A program made the position numbers and the translations under genes. The notes beneath the pieces are model-generated. The model was not told the origin of the DNA and ran no database searches. It saw only the letters and a program-made list of their open reading frames with translations. A stretch of DNA of 28,640 bases from an uncultured cyanobacterium (GTDB lineage Bacteria > Cyanobacteriota > Cyanobacteriia > PCC-6307 > Cyanobiaceae). The stretch is taken from the NCBI GenBank assembly GCA_903862155.1, contig CAIOXF010000294.1:1-28640 (forward strand), given 5' to 3'. Positions within the stretch are counted from its first letter, which is position 1, and the number at the start of each line of letters is the position of its first letter. This document shows positions 1-7,473 of the stretch, piece after piece.

Positions 1-31
1 CCCCAAGCGGTCGCCTGCACCCCATCCATCC

Positions 32-739
32 ATGCCGAAAGTATCCAAGCGCTACGCCGATCTCTCCGCCAAGGTTGACGATCGCGCCTATGCCCCCCTC
101 GAGGCCATCGAGCTGGTGAAGGCCAACGCCAACGCCAAATTTGACGAAACGATCGAGGCCCACGTGCGTCTGGGCATCGATCCCAAATACACCGACCAGC
201 AGCTGCGCACCACCGTGGCCCTGCCCCACGGCACCGGCCAGAGCATCCGCATTGCCGTGATCGCTCGTGGTGAAGCCGTGGCTGCCGCCAAGGCCGCCGG
301 TGCGGACCTGGCCGGTGACGACGATCTGGTGGAAGAGATCGCCGGCGGTCAGATGGAGTTTGACCTCTTGATCGCCACACCCGACATGATGCCGAAGGTG
401 GCCAAGCTGGGCCGTGTGCTCGGCCCCCGTGGTCTGATGCCCAACCCCAAGGCGGGCACCGTGACCACCGACCTGGCTGGCGCCATCAACGAGTTCAAGG
501 CCGGCAAGCTTGAGTTCCGCGCCGACCGCACCGGCATCGTGCACGTGCGTTTCGGTAAGGCGAGCTTCGATGTAGCCAAGCTGCTCGACAACCTCAAGGC
601 CCTGCAGGAAACCATCGACCGCAACAAGCCCAGTGGTGCCAAGGGCCGCTACTGGCGCTCCCTGTACGTGACCTCCACCATGGGGCCCTCGGTGCAGGTT
701 GATTTCTCCGCTCTGCAGGATCTCAAGCAGGAAGCCTGA
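32..739 (+). CDS. rplA: 50S ribosomal protein L1
   Basis: L1 binds the 23S rRNA stalk at the ribosomal E site, helps release deacylated tRNA, and in many bacteria represses translation of its own mRNA. The 235-residue product has the usual L1 length. It carries the family landmarks in order: the N-terminal KFDETIEAHVRLGIDP, LPHGTG, the ATPDMM segment, LGRVLGPRGLMPNPK near residue 130, and the C-terminal AKGRYWRSLYVTSTMGP. The ATG at 32 matches the family N-terminus (MPKVSKRY). I see no strong Shine-Dalgarno sequence before it, and rplK, the usual upstream partner, would lie outside the window. A strong terminator follows at 768, so L1 and its likely upstream partners are separated from the L10/L7-L12 unit. 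Confidence 0.98.
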   Translation: MPKVSKRYADLSAKVDDRAYAPLEAIELVKANANAKFDETIEAHVRLGIDPKYTDQQLRTTVALPHGTGQSIRIAVIARGEAVAAAKAAGADLAGDDDLVEEIAGGQMEFDLLIATPDMMPKVAKLGRVLGPRGLMPNPKAGTVTTDLAGAINEFKAGKLEFRADRTGIVHVRFGKASFDVAKLLDNLKALQETIDRNKPSGAKGRYWRSLYVTSTMGPSVQVDFSALQDLKQEA

Positions 740-767
740 TCTCAATCGATCAGACCTCGCTTCACTC

Positions 768-795
768 AAGCCTCCGCTGCGGCGGGGGCTTTTTT
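768..795 (+). terminator. Rho-independent terminator after rplA
   Basis: A near-perfect hairpin has arms at 770-777 and 782-789 and a four-base loop, extended by A-T pairs at 768-769, and is followed by six T residues (790-795). It lies 29 bases after the rplA stop codon. It should end the rplKA-type transcript or act as an attenuator in front of the L10 leader. Confidence 0.85.
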
Positions 796-1061
796 GTGGA
801 TGCTCCTGTATGGTTATGGGCTGGCGAAAGCCAGAAGGGCACGCGCCCTACCCCAGACAGCAGGTTGTGACGCCGGCATCCGCCGCCGACCCATAAATCC
901 TGCCGAGGTGAACGCGACAGGTTTGGCCTTGATGCGTCCTGTGGAGCTTCGCTCCCATTGGAACGTTGATCGGGTGCGGAACGTGCAGCGGCCTCGAGCC
1001 TGATTCGATCGGGCGTCCAGGGCCGCGTACCCGGCTTGTTCCCCCGATCCGTTCCTTTCCC
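796..1061 (+). promoter_or_regulatory. Structured leader upstream of rplJ (candidate L10 autoregulatory leader)
   Basis: This 266-base stretch between the rplA terminator and the rplJ start has no convincing gene. It holds several small hairpins in a row: CTGGC/GCCAG closed by a GAAA tetraloop (821-834), AGGGC/GCCCT (836-849), CCTG/CAGG enclosing a GAGGTGAACGCGA segment (899-921), and GGAGC/GCTCC with a three-base loop (943-955). In many bacteria the L10-L12 complex binds a leader at this place and represses rplJL translation. Position and structure fit that role, but the identity is inferred and I have not aligned it to the known leader family. It probably also contains the rplJ promoter. 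Confidence 0.5.
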
Positions 1062-1595
1062 ATGGGCCGCACGCTGGAGAACAAGCAACAGATCGTCGAA
1101 GAGCTCAAGGAGCTCCTTGGCGAGGCCGAAATGGCGCTGGTTCTTGATTTCAAGGGCCTCACCGTCAAGGAAATGTCTGATCTGCGGACCCGTCTGCAGG
1201 CCAGCAACGGCGTGTGCAAGGTGACCAAAAACACCTTGATGCGCCGTGCCATCGACGGCAACAGCGCCTGGTCGGAACTCGAATCCCTCCTCACCGGCAC
1301 CAACGCCTTCGTGCTCGTCAAGGGCGACGTGGGTGGTGCCGTGAAGGCCCTTCAGGCCTTCCAGAAAGACACCAAGAAATCGGAAACCAAGGGCGGCCTT
1401 TTCGAAGGCAAGGTCCTTTCCCAGTCCGAGATCAAGGCGATCGGGGATCTGCCCTCCAAGGAGGTGCTCATGGCTCAGATCGCCGGTGCGATCAACGCCG
1501 TGGCCACCAAGGTTGCCGTGGGCATCAACGAAGTTCCGTCCGGTCTCGCCCGCGCGCTCAAGCAGCACGCCGACGGCGAAGGTTCGGCCTCCTGA
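1062..1595 (+). CDS. rplJ: 50S ribosomal protein L10
   Basis: L10 is the stalk base protein: it binds 23S rRNA together with L11 and carries the L7/L12 dimers that recruit translation GTPases. The start chosen is the ATG at 1062 (MGRTLENKQQIVEEL), giving 177 residues, the normal length. The reading frame is open back to 966 but the extra residues are unlike any L10. Visible landmarks are the N-terminal RNA-binding part (LVLDFKGLTVKEM, then KVTKNTLMRRAI) and the C-terminal helix that holds L12 (LARALKQHADGEGSAS at the end). It lies 35 bases upstream of rplL and behind a structured leader, as expected for the rplJL operon. Confidence 0.97.
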   Translation: MGRTLENKQQIVEELKELLGEAEMALVLDFKGLTVKEMSDLRTRLQASNGVCKVTKNTLMRRAIDGNSAWSELESLLTGTNAFVLVKGDVGGAVKALQAFQKDTKKSETKGGLFEGKVLSQSEIKAIGDLPSKEVLMAQIAGAINAVATKVAVGINEVPSGLARALKQHADGEGSAS

Positions 1596-1630
1596 GGCCC
1601 CACAAACAGATCTGTTGCTGATTCCCAACC

Positions 1631-2014
1631 ATGTCTGCTACTACCGACCAAATCCTCGAACAGCTGAAGACCCTTTCCCTGCTTGAAGCTTCCGAGCTCG
1701 TCAAGCAGATCGAAGAGGCCTTCGGTGTGTCCGCCGCCGCTTCCGCCGGTGTGGTGATGGCCGCTGCTCCTGCAGCTGCTGCCGAAGCCGCCGAAGAGAA
1801 GACCGAATTCGACGTGATCCTCGACGGTTTCGAAGATTCGGCCAAGATCAAGGTGCTGAAGGCCGTGCGCGAAGCCACCGGTCTGGGCCTGGGCGAAGCC
1901 AAGGCCCTGGTGGAGGCCGCTCCCAAGGCCGTCAAGGAAGGCATCGCCAAGGCCGATGCCGAGGCCCTCAAGAAGGCCATCGAAGAGGCCGGCGGCAAGG
2001 TGTCCATCAAGTGA
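1631..2014 (+). CDS. rplL: 50S ribosomal protein L7/L12
   Basis: L7/L12 forms dimers on the L10 stalk base and contacts elongation and release factors. The 127-residue acidic protein has three visible parts: an N-terminal dimerisation domain (about 1-33, ILEQLKTLSLLEASELVKQI), an alanine-rich hinge (about 36-58), and the globular C-terminal domain with FDVILDGFEDSAKIKVLKAV and GLGLGEAKALVEAAPKAVKEG. It is the second gene of the rplJL pair and is followed by a strong terminator at 2076. Confidence 0.98.
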   Translation: MSATTDQILEQLKTLSLLEASELVKQIEEAFGVSAAASAGVVMAAAPAAAAEAAEEKTEFDVILDGFEDSAKIKVLKAVREATGLGLGEAKALVEAAPKAVKEGIAKADAEALKKAIEEAGGKVSIK

Positions 2015-2075
2015 TCGGACTGCCGGGCTTCGGTCCGGCGCGTCTTCACTTCTGGCCCTCAACGTCATCCGATCC

Positions 2076-2101
2076 GCCGGCCCTGTGGGGCCGGCTTTTT
2101 T
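2076..2101 (+). terminator. Rho-independent terminator of the rplJL operon
   Basis: GCCGGCC (2076-2082) pairs with GGCCGGC (2089-2095), with one further C-G pair inside the loop. Six T residues follow (2096-2101). It lies 61 bases after the rplL stop. Confidence 0.9.
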
Positions 2102-2128
2102 GATGCTGTTCCAGCCAAGCCAGGCAAG

Positions 2129-2156
2129 AAAAAAGCCCCGCCGAAGGCAGGGCTTT
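2129..2156 (-). terminator. Rho-independent terminator for the minus-strand secreted protein gene
   Basis: Read on the minus strand, AAAGCCCTGCC pairs with GGCGGGGCTTT around a TTC loop (11 pairs, one of them T-G), followed by a run of six T residues. It lies about 140 bases downstream of the stop of the minus-strand gene ending at 2299. It is back to back with the rplL terminator, so the two opposing transcripts are both insulated. Confidence 0.85.
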
Positions 2157-2298
2157 GAGTTGGAACGATTCTGGGAGTCTGTCCTCGTTTCGACCCCGGA
2201 AGAGCGTTCCCACTCCTCACACAAATGAACCTTAACGGCAATGTCTTGGGTGGCCAGGGGGTGGGGGCGGAGCGTCAACTGGCACCCGGGTCGGGGGC

Positions 2299-3057
2299 CT
2301 AGTTGGAGGCCCTGAGGTTGGCGTCGTCGCGGAAGGGCACCACCGGCAGGGTGATCACCTGGCCGGGCAAGGGATCCCGGGTGCGTGCGGCGGGGGCAGG
2401 AAGGGTCGGCAGGCTGGCTGTGGGCAGGCCGATGCTCTGGGTGCCCCGGGCCCGTGCCTGCAGCACGGCTGGGGCATCTGGAGTGCTCAGGTACACGTGG
2501 CTGAGCAGGCGCCCCTCGTAGCTGCGCTTCTGGAAGTTCCAGCCTGGGTTAAGGGTGAACGACGGCAGGGCTGAAGCATCAGCCCGCTTCGGGAGAGCTG
2601 CGGTGCCGATCGTGATCGGTGCCGGCAGGCTTGGGTTGAGGGCCTGGAGCTCCAGGCGGTTGCCGTTGGCTTCGATCCGCAGGCGCCAGGGGGCCCGCAG
2701 ATCCTGACCGCCGGCCCGCAGCGAGTAACCGCTGCTCGATTGCAGCCGGTTGCAGAGGGCTTCGTTGCTCAGGGCGCCGGGCTCAAGGCTCACCAGCCCG
2801 TTGGCCTGCTGCTGCCAGCAGCCGCTGCCGGGCTGGAGCCGCTCCACCACCACCAGGTTCCAGCGGTTGCCATCCACCGACTGGGCCAGGGCCACGGTGG
2901 AACCCTCCGCCAGGGGTTCAGCGCCGAAGATCCCGGCGGCTCCGGCCCTCGGGGCATTGCCAATCGCAGTGGCTGCCGTCCCCAGGGCGGCCAGGGAAAG
3001 CGCAGTCAGGGCGCGGTAAGTTCGTTTTAATCCCCCCATTCCTGGCCGGCTCCGCAC
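2299..3057 (-). CDS. Secreted cyanobacterial protein, DUF3747-like
   Basis: Function unknown. The N-terminus has a basic stretch, a hydrophobic core (ALTALSLAALGTAATAIG) and an alanine-rich end (GAAG) typical of a Sec signal peptide, so the protein is probably exported. The mature part resembles the DUF3747 family of cyanobacteria: FGAEPLAEGSTVALAQSV, a central cysteine pair (GCWQQQ and ALCNRL), GYSLRAGGQDLRAPWRLRI, and a C-terminal NPGWNFQKRSYEGRLLSHVY followed by a proline-rich tail. The frame opens with GTG at 3057; an ATG at 3039 (MGGLKRTYRALT) is an equally good start with a more typical signal peptide. Neither has a clear ribosome binding site. It is divergent from rnhA and has its own terminator. 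Confidence 0.75.
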   Translation of the reverse strand: MRSRPGMGGLKRTYRALTALSLAALGTAATAIGNAPRAGAAGIFGAEPLAEGSTVALAQSVDGNRWNLVVVERLQPGSGCWQQQANGLVSLEPGALSNEALCNRLQSSSGYSLRAGGQDLRAPWRLRIEANGNRLELQALNPSLPAPITIGTAALPKRADASALPSFTLNPGWNFQKRSYEGRLLSHVYLSTPDAPAVLQARARGTQSIGLPTASLPTLPAPAARTRDPLPGQVITLPVVPFRDDANLRASN

Positions 3058-3103
3058 TTGACAGGACAGGAGGGTTTGTTAGCTGACTTTTTGGGGTTGT
3101 CGA

Positions 3104-3904
3104 GTGGCATCTGAGCCGGTGCGTGTGGTGGCGGCGGCGTGCGATGGGGCCTGCAGCGGCAATCCGGGCCCCGGGGGCTGGGGAGCACTGCTGCGTTTCG
3201 AAGACGGCTCGGTGCATGAGATGGGTGGTGCCGAGCGCGCCACCACCAACAACCGCATGGAGCTCACCGCCGCCCTAGCCCTGCTGGAAGCCCTGGCGGA
3301 GCTGCCGCGCCACCCCTCACTCACGATCCGCACCGACAGCCGTTATCTGATCGATGGCCTGAGCAAGTGGTTGCCGGGCTGGAAGCGCAAGGGCTGGCGC
3401 ACGGCATCCGGTGGAGCTGTGCTTAACCGCGACCTGTGGGAGCAGCTCGATCGGGCCAAGCTCAGAGATGTGCCACTCACCTATGTGAAGGGTCATAGCG
3501 GCGATCCCGACAACGACCGCTGCGACGCCATTGCCGTTGCCTTCTCCAAGGGGCGTCTGCCGCAACTGGCGGCCGGCGAAGTGCTGGGGCATGTGGCGCT
3601 GGAAGCCGATGTGCCGGCCAAGAAGACAGCCATACCCGCTGCTGCAGGGCCGGTGGACGCTGCGATCGATCGGGCCCCACCGGCCCTGCAGCAACTGCTG
3701 ACTCGCCTGGAGTTGGCCGACAGGCTGGCCGAGGGTGGCCATGGGCTCACCTTGGTGGAGCTGGCCCAGCTGGTGGAGCAGCCCTTGCGTCAACTGGAGC
3801 TGCGCAGCGGCGCCTGGAGCTGGCGTGACTGGCTGGTGGAGCCAATCGATGACGGACGCTGGCGCCTGCGACGCCACGCGGGAGGATTGCCCCAGCAGGG
3901 ATGA
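3104..3904 (+). CDS. rnhA: Ribonuclease HI with a C-terminal extension
   Basis: RNase HI cuts the RNA strand of RNA-DNA hybrids and removes R-loops and primers. The catalytic carboxylates are all visible: D14 in CDGACSGNPGPGGWG, E53 in TTNNRMELTA, D78 in RTDSRYLIDG, and D141 in the segment KGHSGDPDNDRCD, which also holds H131. The start is a GTG at 3104 (MASEPVRVV). The RNase domain ends near residue 150, so about 110 extra residues follow, including a helical Ala/Leu/Gln-rich part (ALQQLLTRLELADRLAEGGHG) and a Trp-containing end (WSWRDWLVEPIDDGRWRL). E. coli RNase HI has about 155 residues, so this protein is much longer than usual. Its stop overlaps the pyrD ATG (ATGA). Confidence 0.95.
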   Translation: MASEPVRVVAAACDGACSGNPGPGGWGALLRFEDGSVHEMGGAERATTNNRMELTAALALLEALAELPRHPSLTIRTDSRYLIDGLSKWLPGWKRKGWRTASGGAVLNRDLWEQLDRAKLRDVPLTYVKGHSGDPDNDRCDAIAVAFSKGRLPQLAAGEVLGHVALEADVPAKKTAIPAAAGPVDAAIDRAPPALQQLLTRLELADRLAEGGHGLTLVELAQLVEQPLRQLELRSGAWSWRDWLVEPIDDGRWRLRRHAGGLPQQG

Positions 3905-5094
3905 AGGGGGCGATGGTGAGCGCACAACAGGAGGGGGTGAGCGGCACCGGCGCGTTGTACAGCCGCTTTGTGGGGCCTTTGCTGGCCAGCGACGAGGGGG
4001 CGGATGCCGAGCAGCTCAGCCAGCTCACGCTCACGGCCCTGGGCCAGGCTTCTCTCCGGCGGGACTGGCCCCTGGTGAGCGGTGCCCTGGCGGGTCTGGG
4101 GGCGGAGCTGCAGCGGCAGGATCCGCGCCTGGAGCAAACCCTGTTCGGCTGCCGTTTCCCCAATCCGGTGGGCCTGGCCGCTGGATTCGACAAAAACGCC
4201 GTGGCGGCCGGGATCTGGCACCTGTTCGGCTTCGGCTTTGCCGAGGTGGGCACGATCACCTGGCACGCCCAACCCGGCAATCCCCGGCCGCGGCTGTTCC
4301 GCCTGGCGGCGGAGCGGGCTGCCCTCAACCGCATGGGCTTCAACAACGGCGGCGCCCAGGCTGCTCGCCGCACCCTGGAGCGGCAGCGCCTCGCCCCCCC
4401 CGGCCAGCGCCCCGCAGTGCTGGGCATCAACCTCGGCAAATCGAAGGTCACCTCGCTCGATCTCGCCCCCGACGATTACGCCTCCTCCCTGGAGCTGCTG
4501 GCGCCGCTGGCCGACTACGCCGTGGTGAACGTGAGTTCGCCTAACACCCCGGGCCTGCGCGAGCTGCAGGAAGACGTGCAGCTGCGGCGGCTGGTAGAGC
4601 GGCTGCGGCGGCTCCCCGGTTGTCCGCCCCTGCTGGTGAAGATCGCGCCGGATTTGGAAGACGACGCCATCGACGCCATTGCGCGCCTGGCCTACGAGGA
4701 GGGCCTGGCCGGGGTGATTGCTGTGAATACCAGTCTCAACCGGCTTGGGCTGGAGCAGCGCCGTCTGGCCCAGACCGGCCGCACCCTGGCGGAGGAGGCA
4801 GGCGGCCTCAGCGGTGCTCCGATCCGGCGTCGGGCCCTTGAGGTGCTGCGGCGGCTGCGGGCCACCGCCGGCCCTGCCCTGCCGCTGATTGGGGTGGGCG
4901 GCATCGATTCGGCCGAGGCGGCCTGGGAGCGGATCGCCGCCGGTGCATCGCTGGTGCAGCTCTACACCGGTTGGATTTACGGCGGGCCTGAACTGGTGCC
5001 CTCGATCCTGGAGGGGCTAGGCCGCCAGCTGGATCGTCATGGTCTGGTGCATATCGGACAGGCGGTGGGTTCCGGTCTGCCCTGGATTGCGTAA
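3901..5094 (+). CDS. pyrD: Dihydroorotate dehydrogenase (quinone), class 2
   Basis: This enzyme oxidises dihydroorotate to orotate in pyrimidine synthesis, passing electrons via FMN to membrane quinones. The sequence shows class 2 landmarks: an N-terminal helical membrane-associating part, NPVGLAAGFDKNA, GFAEVGTITWHAQPGNPRPR, ALNRMGFNN, LGINLGKSK, NVSSPNTPGLR with the catalytic serine typical of class 2, VKIAPDL, AVNTSLNR, LSGAPIRRRALE, and the FMN-phosphate loop GVGGIDSAEAAWE with LVQLYTGWIYGGP. The ATG at 3901 overlaps the rnhA stop. A second ATG at 3913 has an AAGGGGG sequence just upstream at good spacing and could be the true start (393 residues). Length is somewhat above the family norm because of the N-terminus. 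Confidence 0.96.
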   Translation: MKGAMVSAQQEGVSGTGALYSRFVGPLLASDEGADAEQLSQLTLTALGQASLRRDWPLVSGALAGLGAELQRQDPRLEQTLFGCRFPNPVGLAAGFDKNAVAAGIWHLFGFGFAEVGTITWHAQPGNPRPRLFRLAAERAALNRMGFNNGGAQAARRTLERQRLAPPGQRPAVLGINLGKSKVTSLDLAPDDYASSLELLAPLADYAVVNVSSPNTPGLRELQEDVQLRRLVERLRRLPGCPPLLVKIAPDLEDDAIDAIARLAYEEGLAGVIAVNTSLNRLGLEQRRLAQTGRTLAEEAGGLSGAPIRRRALEVLRRLRATAGPALPLIGVGGIDSAEAAWERIAAGASLVQLYTGWIYGGPELVPSILEGLGRQLDRHGLVHIGQAVGSGLPWIA

Positions 5095-5118
5095 CCATGC
5101 GGTGGTGAAGCGTCGTCG

Positions 5119-6066
5119 ATGAACGTCGAGGAGATCCCCGGCAAGCTCAAGGAGGGCTTTGATGCCCTGCGCCTGGAGTTTGCCGATCTGCACACCCAGT
5201 TGCTGGCCAAACGGGTGGTGCTGGAACTCCACGACGATGGCCTGCGCGGTGCGGTTGTGGGCCGCGGCGGTTCGGCGATCGAGGTGCCGTTGCCACCGGG
5301 CACCTGCCGCCAAGGCCAGCCCCATGAAATTGAGGCCATCGGCGACCTGATCGGTGATCTGTTTTTGGAGCTGGGCTTGGCCGGGGCCAAGGTGAGCGCT
5401 TGCCTCCCTCTACAGGCCAGCCGCTGGAAGGTGGTGCGCTGGCCCGAGGGCCTGATGCCTGAGAACGGCCGCATCGAACTCCGCCAGCGGCCTCCGGATC
5501 TGGGAATCCCCTGGGCCCTCAACGATGTGTACCTGGGGGTGGAGCCGCTGTTAGGCAGCCAGGCCCGCTCGTTGGTGGTGGCTTCCCCTCGCGCGTTGGT
5601 GGATGGCTGGGCGGAGGTGTTCGAGTTGGCGGGTTTGCAACTCCAGCGGCTTCTGCCGGCTCAGGCCTGTGAATGGAGGGTGTTGGCAGGGCTTGGGCCC
5701 GAAGTGGCTGAGGGCGAAGAGCTGTGGTTGCTGGAGATTGAACGCACCCGATCGCGGCTCTGGCTGGTGGTGGACGGCAGGCCGGTGGCCGATTGGTCGT
5801 TGCCCGGCAACAGCCTTCGCGATGGCCTCGATCCGCAGCTGGGCGACGAGCTGCAACGCTGCCGCCGCTTCTGGCGGCAACACAATGGTGGTCTGGCCCC
5901 TCAGCGTTGGCTTGCGTATGGAGACGAGGAGCGGCTGGCTGCTGCGGAGCCCGACCTGCAGCAACTGCTGCCTGTAGGTGCGCTGCAGCGGTGGCCAGCA
6001 CCTTCCGCTGACGCCAACCTTGACCTGCGGCTTTCCGGGCTCAAGCTCTGCATGGGTTGGTCATGA
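5119..6066 (+). CDS. PilM-like protein (divergent) of the type IV pilus cluster
   Basis: Called by position. It lies 24 bases after pyrD and its stop overlaps the start of a PilN-like gene (ATGA), followed by PilO and PilQ. This is the pilM-N-O-Q order, in which PilM is the cytoplasmic actin-like protein that binds the PilN N-terminus. The 315-residue product has no signal peptide or membrane segment, and reads as alternating strands and helices. I cannot point to the actin-type ATP-binding motifs, so either it is a strongly diverged PilM or it is a different protein in the PilM position. Recognisable pieces are VVLELHDDGLRGAVVGRGG near the N-terminus and LWLLEIERTRSRLWLVVDGR near residue 205, which look like the first strands of two actin-like subdomains. 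Confidence 0.6.
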   Translation: MNVEEIPGKLKEGFDALRLEFADLHTQLLAKRVVLELHDDGLRGAVVGRGGSAIEVPLPPGTCRQGQPHEIEAIGDLIGDLFLELGLAGAKVSACLPLQASRWKVVRWPEGLMPENGRIELRQRPPDLGIPWALNDVYLGVEPLLGSQARSLVVASPRALVDGWAEVFELAGLQLQRLLPAQACEWRVLAGLGPEVAEGEELWLLEIERTRSRLWLVVDGRPVADWSLPGNSLRDGLDPQLGDELQRCRRFWRQHNGGLAPQRWLAYGDEERLAAAEPDLQQLLPVGALQRWPAPSADANLDLRLSGLKLCMGWS

Positions 6067-6764
6067 CGGTGAGCGACCTCGACCTGTTGCGAGAACGGCG
6101 GGCCCAGCTCGGCCTGCCGGAGCCCGACAGCAGCGACCCCCTGGTTCCCCTGCTCAAGGGGGCGATGCTGGGTGGGGCCCTGGTGGGCGTGGCGCTGCTG
6201 GCCTCGGGGTTGATGATGCTCCTCAATCGCTCCACGGCCGCTGAGGTGGAGCGGCTCACTGCCGTTCAGGGCCGCTTTGATGCCCTGCAAGCCCAGATGA
6301 AGGCCCAGCGCACCCAGCGACTGGCGATCGAGAAGGCCACCACCGATCTCGCCCAGGCCCTGGTGGCGGTGCGCTCCGGTTCGGCCCTGATGGAAGACCT
6401 GCGTCGCCGAGCCCCCCAGGGCGTGCAGCTCACCGAAGCCCGGGTGGAAGGGGATCAGTTGCGGCTCAAGGGCCTGGCCTCCGATCCCGGAGCCTTTGCC
6501 CGCATCAATGCCCTGCAGCTGGATCTCCAGCGCTCACCGCTCTTTGATCCCAAGAAGGTGGTGCTGGTGAAGGCGAATCGGGAGGAGCCCAAGAACCAGC
6601 CGCAACCCGGGGCCCCAGCGGGCATCGCGCCCGTGTTGTTTGAGATGACGGTGGGTTTCCTGTCCCAAGCGGGAGGCAGTGATCGAGCCACGTTGCGGGC
6701 ACTGGGGGCCACTGGCATGGCCAACCGCCTGCAAAAGCTTCAGCAGGCGGGGGTGATTCGATGA
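6063..6764 (+). CDS. pilN: Type IV pilus assembly protein PilN-like
   Basis: PilN is a bitopic inner-membrane protein of the pilus alignment complex that links cytoplasmic PilM to PilO. The 233-residue product starts with a short cytoplasmic segment (MTVSDLDLLRERRAQLG), one membrane helix at about residues 34-54 (AMLGGALVGVALLASGLMMLL), a coiled-coil region (about 58-105) and a ferredoxin-like periplasmic part (GVQLTEARVEGDQLRLKGLA). The ATG at 6063 overlaps the stop of the preceding gene; an in-frame TTG at 6057 is less likely. Its own stop overlaps the next ATG, so translation is coupled. Confidence 0.82.
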   Translation: MTVSDLDLLRERRAQLGLPEPDSSDPLVPLLKGAMLGGALVGVALLASGLMMLLNRSTAAEVERLTAVQGRFDALQAQMKAQRTQRLAIEKATTDLAQALVAVRSGSALMEDLRRRAPQGVQLTEARVEGDQLRLKGLASDPGAFARINALQLDLQRSPLFDPKKVVLVKANREEPKNQPQPGAPAGIAPVLFEMTVGFLSQAGGSDRATLRALGATGMANRLQKLQQAGVIR

Positions 6765-7420
6765 TTGTGAAACAGCAGCTGCTTTTCGCGCTTCCTGCCT
6801 CCCTTGGTGGCTTGGTGGCTTTGGTGGTTGGCGTAACGGTGCTGTGGCCGCAATGGCAGCAGGTAGAGGTGGGGCGTAGCCGGATGGCCGAGCTCCGCGA
6901 ACTGGAAGCCCAGCTGCCGCTGATGGCCACTCAGCTTCAGCAAGAGCAACAAGGGATCGCCACGGCCCAAAGCCAGCAGACGATGGTGCTTGAGCTGATC
7001 GCGGGAAGCGGCACCCTGGCCACGTTCATGGCCCAGGTGGACAAGCTGGCGGCTTTAAGCGGTGTGAAGCTGTCGCTCTATGAGCCCCTGGCCACCGCAG
7101 CCCCGTCGCCAGATGCCGAGGCTGGTGGTCAGCCAGCAAAACCGGCTGGCAAGGATGCGCCGCTCCCACCACCGCCCGATCCCCTCCTGGCACCTGGCGT
7201 GGCTAAGCAGGAGGTGCTCCTGAGCGCGACCGGCCGGTATCCGGCTCTCCTGGCGTTGATGCGGCAGCTGGAATCCCTGAGCGTGCTGGTCGTTCAGAGC
7301 AAGCTCCAGCTCACGGTGGAGGAGCAGAAAAGCCAGACGGCCCCAGCCAAGGGGCCAGTGGCGGCGCCGCCGGTGCAGCTCAAGATGAGCGTGGCCACGT
7401 ACTACCGCGGGCCCCAGTAA
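6761..7420 (+). CDS. pilO: Type IV pilus assembly protein PilO-like
   Basis: PilO pairs with PilN in the inner membrane and connects to the secretin. This 219-residue protein has one N-terminal membrane helix (about residues 7-29), a coiled coil (about 38-75, rich in Gln, Glu and Leu), a proline/alanine-rich linker (about 105-140) and a C-terminal ferredoxin-like domain (VLLSATGRYPALLALMRQLE, LSVLVVQSKLQLTVEE). Its ATG overlaps the stop of pilN. Naming rests on topology and position more than on strict sequence motifs, since PilO families are poorly conserved. No separate pilP follows. Confidence 0.8.
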   Translation: MIVKQQLLFALPASLGGLVALVVGVTVLWPQWQQVEVGRSRMAELRELEAQLPLMATQLQQEQQGIATAQSQQTMVLELIAGSGTLATFMAQVDKLAALSGVKLSLYEPLATAAPSPDAEAGGQPAKPAGKDAPLPPPPDPLLAPGVAKQEVLLSATGRYPALLALMRQLESLSVLVVQSKLQLTVEEQKSQTAPAKGPVAAPPVQLKMSVATYYRGPQ

Positions 7421-7473
7421 CCCTGGTTCCCCTGGGGTCTGGCCGATACCATCCGCCAGAACGTGGAATCGAG

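Noticed and set aside
3058..3084. A TTGACA hexamer upstream of rnhA as a -35 box
   Set aside because: No convincing -10 at 16-18 base spacing; TTAGCT is only 15 bases away, so the promoter is not supported.
7421..7473. Possible hairpin between pilO and pilQ as an internal attenuator
   Set aside because: The CCCTGG/CCCCTGGGG segment gives only a weak, ambiguous stem and no T run.
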